A stretch of DNA of 64,000 nucleotides from Pichia kudriavzevii (lineage: Eukaryota > Ascomycota > Pichiomycetes > Pichiales > Pichiaceae): the NCBI RefSeq assembly GCF_003054445.1, contig NC_042506.1:255501-319500 (forward strand), given 5' to 3'. Under the pieces are notes generated by a model. That model ran no database searches, was not told the origin of the DNA, and worked only from the letters and a program-made list of their open reading frames with translations. Of the stretch, positions 57,939 to 64,000 are shown one piece after another; position 1 is the first letter of the stretch, and each line of letters starts with the position of its first letter. The position numbers were made by a program, and so were the translations under genes.

Positions 57939-59178
57939 ATTTTTTTGTTTACCCTATTAAAGGTTCTTCTTGGCTGTAACGTAAGCATTGACAATCATAC
58001 CTTTTTTTGCAAGGATCCTTTTACATTTATATATCCGTTTACAGATTTCCTATGTATTTTCACATATTGCCATCAGGGAACTTGAGTGCAAAGTCTTTGT
58101 TTATCATGACTTATTGAATAGATTGAAAACCATCACATTCGTTTCTGGTATATATTTTGAGCTTTGGGTGTAAACAGGGGTAGCAACTTTTGTTAACTCA
58201 AGTTGATCCATATAAAGAGCCTCTTTAGTACTTTATGGAAAAGATTCATTGACAAGGTTTCTTTTAAGACTCCAGAAATACACCCTAGTTTAGAGTTCCA
58301 AGATATAAGGAAGTAACTATCCCAATGGATTTGAGTTTAAAGCATGCGTTTTTTTTTTACTTGTCCAATGGCTACCTATGGAATTGACTATACTAATCTT
58401 CTACAATGGCTTATCAAGTCTTTCATATATTTCTATATTTTTTTATAAAGTTCATTAGACATGGTTTCTATTTTTATAAACGTTTGATAGATTCAGTTCT
58501 TAAAATTGTATCAACGAATTGCACGGAGGCATTATGGAGTGAAGTTACTGTCCGTCTCCAACAGAGGTTTATAAGGAAACTGATTTTAAAATACTTTTGA
58601 GTAGATAGTGTCTATGTTTGTTGCTTTTTAAAAGCTGGTTTATCATATAGAAGGATCGGGTACTGATATAGAACATACCAGGTCGTTTTAGAAATATTCC
58701 AAGGAATATTAGTCATATGAAGACTAAACTTATCTTATTTGCATTTGACTACTTTTTCTGTTATTGTATACCACATTTGAACTAGTTTATTAAAATGGAT
58801 GTAATGACACAACTGGAAAAAGACAAGCTATTCTAAGCATACCTTGTAGTTTATGTTGAAAAAAAAACCTATACCTTGTCATCGCCATTTACTAAATCTG
58901 TGTTTATTACTAAAATGGATACTGACTCGGGAGAAGACAGATTACAGCCAAATACCAATGGATATTGTTTCAATGCAAGCATGTATATCCCAAAATTTAT
59001 GCAGGTGTATGCATCAAGGACTTTGGATTATACCAACTACTTCAGTTTCTCATTCCTGTCTAGGACCTCTTTGGATTCTAAGCTTAATTTAAACATGTAT
59101 ACAACAAAGAGATAAAAAAAGTATTATTTACGAACATTCGTATAATAGAAGAAGCTAAATGGGGAACGAATGATAAAA
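57939..59178. other. Gene-poor region PIB2-SEC23
   Basis: 1.24 kb, very AT-rich, between two convergent genes where only terminators would be expected. Two ATG-initiated ORFs of 64-65 codons (58406-58600; 58915-59115) have no recognisable similarity. No tRNA or repeat seen. It could hold a non-coding RNA or a decayed gene; I see nothing to support either. Confidence 0.4.
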
Positions 59179-61530
59179 TTATGCACTGTGATTAACCACC
59201 AACTTGGCTAAATGCGTAAAGAATGTACGTAAAGAAACATCTTCGGTATGAACAACGGTCCCAGAATCGCCACCAAAGTTACCCATCTGTCCACCGCCAG
59301 AAATTTTACCATCATTTTCTGAAGGGTTTAATTTGGAGTAAAGGAAACGAGCTTGGGACTTACCCTCATCACATGTGACATATCTTGGTAACGGAAATCT
59401 GTCCGCAATGAGTGCTGCAGCTTCTTCCTTTGCACCATCAATCATTTCGTAAACACCAGGATATTCATCTCTAGGGTAATTGGCATCTCTCCACTCTGCT
59501 GCAATATTACCAAAGTAAATGACTGTGTAAAAGAACGCATCTAACAAAAGAACAGAATCAGGGGTTAACGAAGCAGAGTCCAATAAAACAGGTTCAGGCT
59601 CAGAACCATCTGCCTTAAATCTAACCAAGGTTGGTTGAATCATAACCAAGGAGTCTCTAACATCTGCCCTTAATAGAGTATGGTGGTAGAATGCGGTTTC
59701 GTCAGGTGAACAGTTAAATACTTGTAGGAACTGCGATCTTCTTAGATGATAAATAAACTGTGGTAATAACGAGAATTTATGAGACAATCTGAAACTCGAG
59801 GCATCGTTTTTGGCATAATCACCGAATGCCGAACATAACTTAACCAAAGATTTGTCGATCCATCTTAGCAAATCTGAATATTCACCTCCATTTTCTAGCT
59901 TATAAACAACCAGCCTTGCATATAAAACAGCTGCGGCTTCCTGATCGAAGGAACTTGACAGCTCACCTTTATTAGACGTTAATCTGTTCATTGTAGTAAC
60001 TCTGGTCCTATAAGTACCGTCCGTATGTCTATACGTTGTTTGAAACTGGATGTAAACTTCAGGGACAAACTGAGATCTTTGCTCTGCGGCACCAACAGTT
60101 TGAATATCAAAAAATACAGCGTAAGTATGTTTCGGCGAGATTGAACACATCTTCCATTGGTTAGTTTTACCATCACCAACTTGAATGTCAGAGACGTTCT
60201 CACCATCTTTTTTCAGAGATTGACAATGTCCAATGACACCAGCGACTTTTAGTTTTGGAGAAGTGAAAACCTCCAACTTACCATCGAAGTATGTTAGAGG
60301 ATAGCCTTCTTCATCCTTATTAAAGGTTGCCAAAAAGGAGTTTTTAAAGATAGATGTCTGGAAAGAATCAGTAACAACCAACACACCTCCAGTTTTGTTA
60401 CTTAGGTGTCTCATTTCATAAATACCAACTTGATCATAACAACCAGCAAATATATCCACACTGAATGTTGTAGTCGAGGAGTTGTCAAAGAACTTATCGT
60501 TTGAATCTCTGTTGATACCTATTGCCTTCGTTGCAAGCTTCTTATAGAACTTAACAGCCTCTTTGTAATGTTTTGCTGAACCTTTTTCGATATCAGAGTG
60601 GGATCTTAAAGGCTCTTTCAATTCGGTACCCACAATCTGACCAGGACCAAAAGTACATGCACCTGCTGCAAACAAAGAAATTTTAGCAGCACATTGCACA
60701 TAGGAACCTTCAGCAAGACAGGACGCAATGTTGAGTGCAGAACCAGTAACTCTTAAGGCCCTATGACCTGGCTTAATGGTCCACTTGGAAACTTCCAAAG
60801 CTTCGATTGATTTGACAATCTGCGCCTTGGCGGTTTCATCGGCCAAGGGTAATAAGAACTTATTGATTGTATTGTTGATAGAACCAGATTGAAATTGTTG
60901 ACTCCAAGGTCTTGATGCATTACCTTTAATACCCAATTGTTCTTGCACATCATAAGATTTCAATTCCCTTTTACCCGAAAAGACGTATTTCTTTGAACAT
61001 GAGGTAAAACTTAATTCATGGACATTGACAACCGAGTCAAAAGTGACCAAACCAAAGAAACAACCAGGTGGATGTAAGTCGAGAGAAGCAATCAAAGTAT
61101 CTTTCAGACTCTTCAAATCTTCAGGGTCTTGACATAGATCAATGACATAAATGAAAGCAGGTGGAGGAGGAGGTTGGCTCCGATTTAGGATATATTCCAT
61201 AGTCGATGCTTGAGGCATCAATTCTATTGGAACATTATCAGCTGATATATTTTGATACTGTGGCGGAAGTTGGTTTCTATTAAAGCAAATTGGACAGGTC
61301 CAAGTTCTGTTGTTCATATCGATCTGTGAGAAAACATTCAATGCAGACCTACACTTTCTACACAGTTGTGGATCATAGTTGGCAATTGGAAGATCCTCTC
61401 TTGGTAACAAGGGGGTGTATAAACAACCAACTGGAGATGCCATATTTTCGGACTCCAACCTGGTGACAGGGAATGTGTTCCAGTTGAAGCGCACCCCGTC
61501 AATGTCCTCTATTTCATATATGTCTGCCAT
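59179..61530 (-). CDS. SEC23: COPII coat GTPase-activating subunit Sec23
   Basis: Inner-coat subunit and Sar1 GAP of ER-derived COPII vesicles. N-terminal [13 protein letters not shown], zinc finger CRKC...CPIC (about residues 58-83), the vWA-like trunk from [25 protein letters not shown] in the beta/helical part, and the gelsolin-like C-terminus with [19 protein letters not shown]. The catalytic Arg of the GAP finger lies in the [19 protein letters not shown] region typical of the family. 783 aa against 768 in S. cerevisiae. A polar 30-residue Gly/Asn segment near residues 750-765 is the main extra part. Confidence 0.96.
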   Translation of the reverse strand: MADIYEIEDIDGVRFNWNTFPVTRLESENMASPVGCLYTPLLPREDLPIANYDPQLCRKCRSALNVFSQIDMNNRTWTCPICFNRNQLPPQYQNISADNVPIELMPQASTMEYILNRSQPPPPPAFIYVIDLCQDPEDLKSLKDTLIASLDLHPPGCFFGLVTFDSVVNVHELSFTSCSKKYVFSGKRELKSYDVQEQLGIKGNASRPWSQQFQSGSINNTINKFLLPLADETAKAQIVKSIEALEVSKWTIKPGHRALRVTGSALNIASCLAEGSYVQCAAKISLFAAGACTFGPGQIVGTELKEPLRSHSDIEKGSAKHYKEAVKFYKKLATKAIGINRDSNDKFFDNSSTTTFSVDIFAGCYDQVGIYEMRHLSNKTGGVLVVTDSFQTSIFKNSFLATFNKDEEGYPLTYFDGKLEVFTSPKLKVAGVIGHCQSLKKDGENVSDIQVGDGKTNQWKMCSISPKHTYAVFFDIQTVGAAEQRSQFVPEVYIQFQTTYRHTDGTYRTRVTTMNRLTSNKGELSSSFDQEAAAVLYARLVVYKLENGGEYSDLLRWIDKSLVKLCSAFGDYAKNDASSFRLSHKFSLLPQFIYHLRRSQFLQVFNCSPDETAFYHHTLLRADVRDSLVMIQPTLVRFKADGSEPEPVLLDSASLTPDSVLLLDAFFYTVIYFGNIAAEWRDANYPRDEYPGVYEMIDGAKEEAAALIADRFPLPRYVTCDEGKSQARFLYSKLNPSENDGKISGGGQMGNFGGDSGTVVHTEDVSLRTFFTHLAKLVVNHSA

Positions 61531-62065
61531 GGGTATGGATCTCTGCTATGCTGGGTCTTGGAGGGAGGGACTTTTCAAATCCAAACAAATTCTCACACGC
61601 AATAGCAATATCTGATCAAAGCTATGGAAAATGGAAACACCAAACTCATTTTGTTAACACCTGGCAGGAGCGAATCAGTGAGAATGCGAAATTTGGTAGT
61701 ACACGCCTCATACATGAAATATAAATACTTCCCCTCCTCCTATAATATATTCTTGTGAAGATATCGACGCGTCGTCCGAGTTGGCATTTTCACCACCATC
61801 ACCACCATCACCACATTCTCCGCCTTTCTTACGACTTGAGTTACTGCCATTAGTGTAATGTCTGTGACTGGCTTCACTCGTCACGGCAACTGGTAACTAG
61901 CGATTCACAAGGGTAGATTAAAGTATATTAAAATATAAGTAGGTAAGGACGTATCCTAAGAAAAGAATAAGAAAAAATAAGAATAAAAGCATATAAAATA
62001 AAGACAGAGAAACAACAACGGACTGCTATTCACCATCAACGAGTTTATCAGCGTAGGACTGTAAA
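61531..62065. other. SEC23 upstream region with CACCAT microsatellite
   Basis: 535 bases. CACCACCAT-type repeat at 61791-61814; ACGCGT (MluI cell-cycle box) at 61767-61772, about 240 bases before SEC23. No gene seen. Confidence 0.55.
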
Positions 62066-63589
62066 TCACCACAACCCTTGCAAGATACTACCCCCACTGC
62101 TGTTGGCAATCGCCAGCCTCTTCAAAGCAACCTCTCGTTCTCTTTGAGTGTTCTCCTGTTTTTCCCTGATTGCACTTTGCAGTAACTTACCCACGTCAGC
62201 ACTGTCAACAACGACACCATTCTCAGAACATTTGGCCTTTTGTTTCAATTCATCACACAAATTGTCAATATCGAGATCCGTAAATCTAGGATTCGTTGTT
62301 ATTCTCTCCCAGATTTGTGAACATTTTATCAAGTTTCCGTTAGTGTCAGGAACTGTTTCCTCATCTTCTTTCTTATCAACAACCTTGGAACTGCCAGAAT
62401 GGATATTTTCCTTACTTGTATTTCCAGCTTGAAGAGCCAAAGGTACCTCAACCTCCTCCTCCCCTTGTGGAATTTTAAGTAATTCATCAAATGCATTGTC
62501 ATCAAAATCAACTTCAAAATCGTTACTTACAGGGTCAACAAACACAGCCGATGTTGGATCAAGCTGAAACGCAGCTGGATTCTTCGAAATGAAGTTGTTG
62601 TTGAAATCGTTAGTGGAAAGAAGAAAATCCATTTCATTTTCCCTGTTCGTTGGTATAACCGAAGGTTGCTTATTATCAAAATGCCCAAAATCAAAATTCC
62701 AATTTGGACTCTCGATATTATCTAAAGAATCAATCCCTTCATTGACTTTTCCATCATTCAGAAAAGGGGTTGAAAAATGACTTGTATCATGGTTCAACAC
62801 ATTCCCTTTAACTTGAGATGGAGGGCTCGGGAACTCTGGAGATGTAACGGAAGAGGAAGATGTCATAGACTGGCACGAACTGCCACTATACGTAGTAGGA
62901 ACATGTTTTGCATCCTTTTCTCTGGTTGGGCCATGAGAGTCCGAATACTCACTTGAAATACTCTGTCCATGTTTCTCCATCTTCCCCCTCGGAATGGGAC
63001 ACGATTTGGAACCGCAAGCAGTACTTAATTCTGTACAAAATATCTGTTCATCGTAATTATCTTTGAAGTCTGCATTGTTTAGCTTGTTAGTCAGTTCTAA
63101 GTTGCCAACACTGCTTTCCTTTGGAGTGGTCATTTTAGCCATGTAATCATTGCCAAATGATACTGGGGTATTTGAGTGAACACTTGAGCTCGATGATTCG
63201 TAGAAACTACTCTTCCCATCGTTTGAGGTATCCCAAGCCTCCGAAGAGGTATCCAATTTCACCTCAGGAGATACCGACGTGTTGGTATTAATATCAATGC
63301 CATGATTCCCATCAATACCTTGTGATCCTTTGACCTGTTTCATCAACGTCAGCACTTGGTGTCTAAGAAGTTCACTTTCATTGGCCAGCAGCATCTTCTC
63401 CTTCTCCAGCGCCTGCACCTTCTCTTCGAGTTCCTTCATTCTCTTCTCCTTCCGTTCCCTAAATGCTCTTTGGGCAGCTCTATTTTGGGCAGTTCTCTTG
63501 TTCTTTGGCTCACTTGTGAGAGCCTTGCGACCAGGCTTGCTATGTGGCTTCTCAACTGCAGCATTTTCTTGGGTCTTGGTAGAAGGCAT
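62066..63589 (-). CDS. YAP1: Oxidative-stress bZIP factor Yap1
   Basis: AP-1-like activator of antioxidant and drug-resistance genes, controlled by redox-dependent nuclear export. bZIP basic region NRAAQRAFRERK (about residues 35-46) followed by a leucine zipper. The n-CRD has C-x6-C-x4-C in CTELSTACGSKSC (about 184-196). The c-CRD has C-x21-C-x8-C starting at CSQIW and ending at KAKCSENG (about 422-453), with exactly the S. cerevisiae spacing. 507 aa from ATG 63589. An ATG at 63652 would add 21 hydrophobic/basic residues (MLLSVVCFLYKR) unlike Yap1, so the inner ATG is preferred. The frame from 63652 stays possible. A Yap1-type site lies upstream. Confidence 0.93.
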   Translation of the reverse strand: MPSTKTQENAAVEKPHSKPGRKALTSEPKNKRTAQNRAAQRAFRERKEKRMKELEEKVQALEKEKMLLANESELLRHQVLTLMKQVKGSQGIDGNHGIDINTNTSVSPEVKLDTSSEAWDTSNDGKSSFYESSSSSVHSNTPVSFGNDYMAKMTTPKESSVGNLELTNKLNNADFKDNYDEQIFCTELSTACGSKSCPIPRGKMEKHGQSISSEYSDSHGPTREKDAKHVPTTYSGSSCQSMTSSSSVTSPEFPSPPSQVKGNVLNHDTSHFSTPFLNDGKVNEGIDSLDNIESPNWNFDFGHFDNKQPSVIPTNRENEMDFLLSTNDFNNNFISKNPAAFQLDPTSAVFVDPVSNDFEVDFDDNAFDELLKIPQGEEEVEVPLALQAGNTSKENIHSGSSKVVDKKEDEETVPDTNGNLIKCSQIWERITTNPRFTDLDIDNLCDELKQKAKCSENGVVVDSADVGKLLQSAIREKQENTQREREVALKRLAIANSSGGSILQGLW

Positions 63590-63701
63590 CTTGCGTTGGT
63601 TTCTAATGGTTGTAACACGTTTGTATAGAAAACAAACAACTGATAACAACATTCAACTGAAGGGGCAAAATTGACCCCCCTCCAATACACAAACATCGTG
63701 A

Positions 63702-63708
63702 TTACTAA
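63702..63708. promoter_or_regulatory. Yap1 response element upstream of YAP1
   Basis: TTACTAA, the Yap1-binding consensus, 113 bases before the preferred YAP1 ATG (50 before the outer ATG). Suggests autoregulation (inference). Confidence 0.45.
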
Positions 63709-64000
63709 TACACCCACACAGCTAGGGAAAAAAATAAAATTCAGAGAAAAGACATGGAGATAGCGGACATATTCCTCAATTAGGGATCTGTATTAACCTT
63801 AATTATTCTGCCACTGGTAGACTCTACAGGACCTCTCTTATTGGCACCACTATAGGATAAACGGTATACCATATACAAGACAGAGACTTGGCATGCACAC
63901 CTAAGGGGACAGTCTCCCAGTGGAGAAAGCGCCTGCGTATGTGGAAAAGACTCGCCTACATCGGTCAAAGAACCCCACTTTAAAAGTTCCATATCTCTTG
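63709..64000. other. Window end, upstream of YAP1
   Basis: Remaining 292 bases, with no recognised gene. A 70-codon minus-strand ORF at 63780-63992 starts with ATG but has no similarity I can name. Confidence 0.4.

Noticed and set aside
58406-59115. Two ORFs of 64-65 codons in the PIB2-SEC23 gap
   Set aside because: No similarity or motif, and strongly AT-driven composition.

Overview
The window is nuclear chromosomal DNA from a budding yeast (Saccharomycotina). Genes are dense and almost all intronless, intergenic DNA is AT-rich, and nearly every protein has a clear Saccharomyces cerevisiae counterpart (PFK26, ATG26, MET2, CIT1, PCM1, CDC25, ACO2, FET3, PIB2, SEC23, YAP1). The one intron I can support has the textbook yeast signals GTATGT and TACTAAC. 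CTG falls at the conserved Leu of the HFHGLF copper motif of FET3, so CTG reads as Leu and the organism is not in the CUG-Ser clade. A Pichiaceae species such as Pichia/Issatchenkia is my inference, not something shown directly. No rRNA, centromere, CRISPR array, transposon or virus-like element is recognised.

Layout. 0-9.5 kb: PFK26 (fructose-2,6-bisphosphate synthesis), a CSN5-type deneddylase, a CaM kinase, scavenger decapping enzyme DCS1, Rab-GAP GYP1 and a free-standing two-domain methylene-THF dehydrogenase/cyclohydrolase. 9.5-14.5 kb: a tandem pair of MFS drug:H+ antiporter-like genes. 14.5-27.3 kb: ISC1 and ATG26 (sphingolipid and sterol lipid metabolism), MET2, a probable RNase P Rpp40-like subunit, the mitochondrial ABC exporter MDL1 and mitochondrial ADK2. 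27.5-28.8 kb: three tRNA genes (Ser-GCU, Leu-CAA, Phe-GAA) around about 0.9 kb without a gene. 29-34.2 kb: CIT1, MMS2, SOM1 and PCM1, with a cluster of long poly(G) runs. 34.5-44.1 kb: CDC25 (four-nucleotide first exon), ACO2 and ELG1. 44.6-45.8 kb: a bacterial-type DUF2075 helicase/ATPase, the best candidate for horizontal transfer. 46.5-50.9 kb: FET3, a GPHR-type nine-helix membrane protein and SRP102. 51.2-55.3 kb: a tandem pair of UGA4-like permeases. 56-63.7 kb: PIB2, SEC23 and YAP1.

Functional themes. Several genes serve mitochondria (CIT1, ACO2, ADK2, MDL1, SOM1). Others serve nutrient signalling and uptake (CDC25, PIB2, PFK26, the permeases, FET3) or stress (YAP1, MFS pumps, CMK, MMS2, ELG1). 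They are ordinary eukaryotic single genes; no operon-like unit is apparent.

Start codons: for seven genes the open frame extends upstream only through a TTG codon. I used the first internal ATG, which in each case agrees with the family's N-terminus. For CDC25 an upstream intron and ATG restore the true start.
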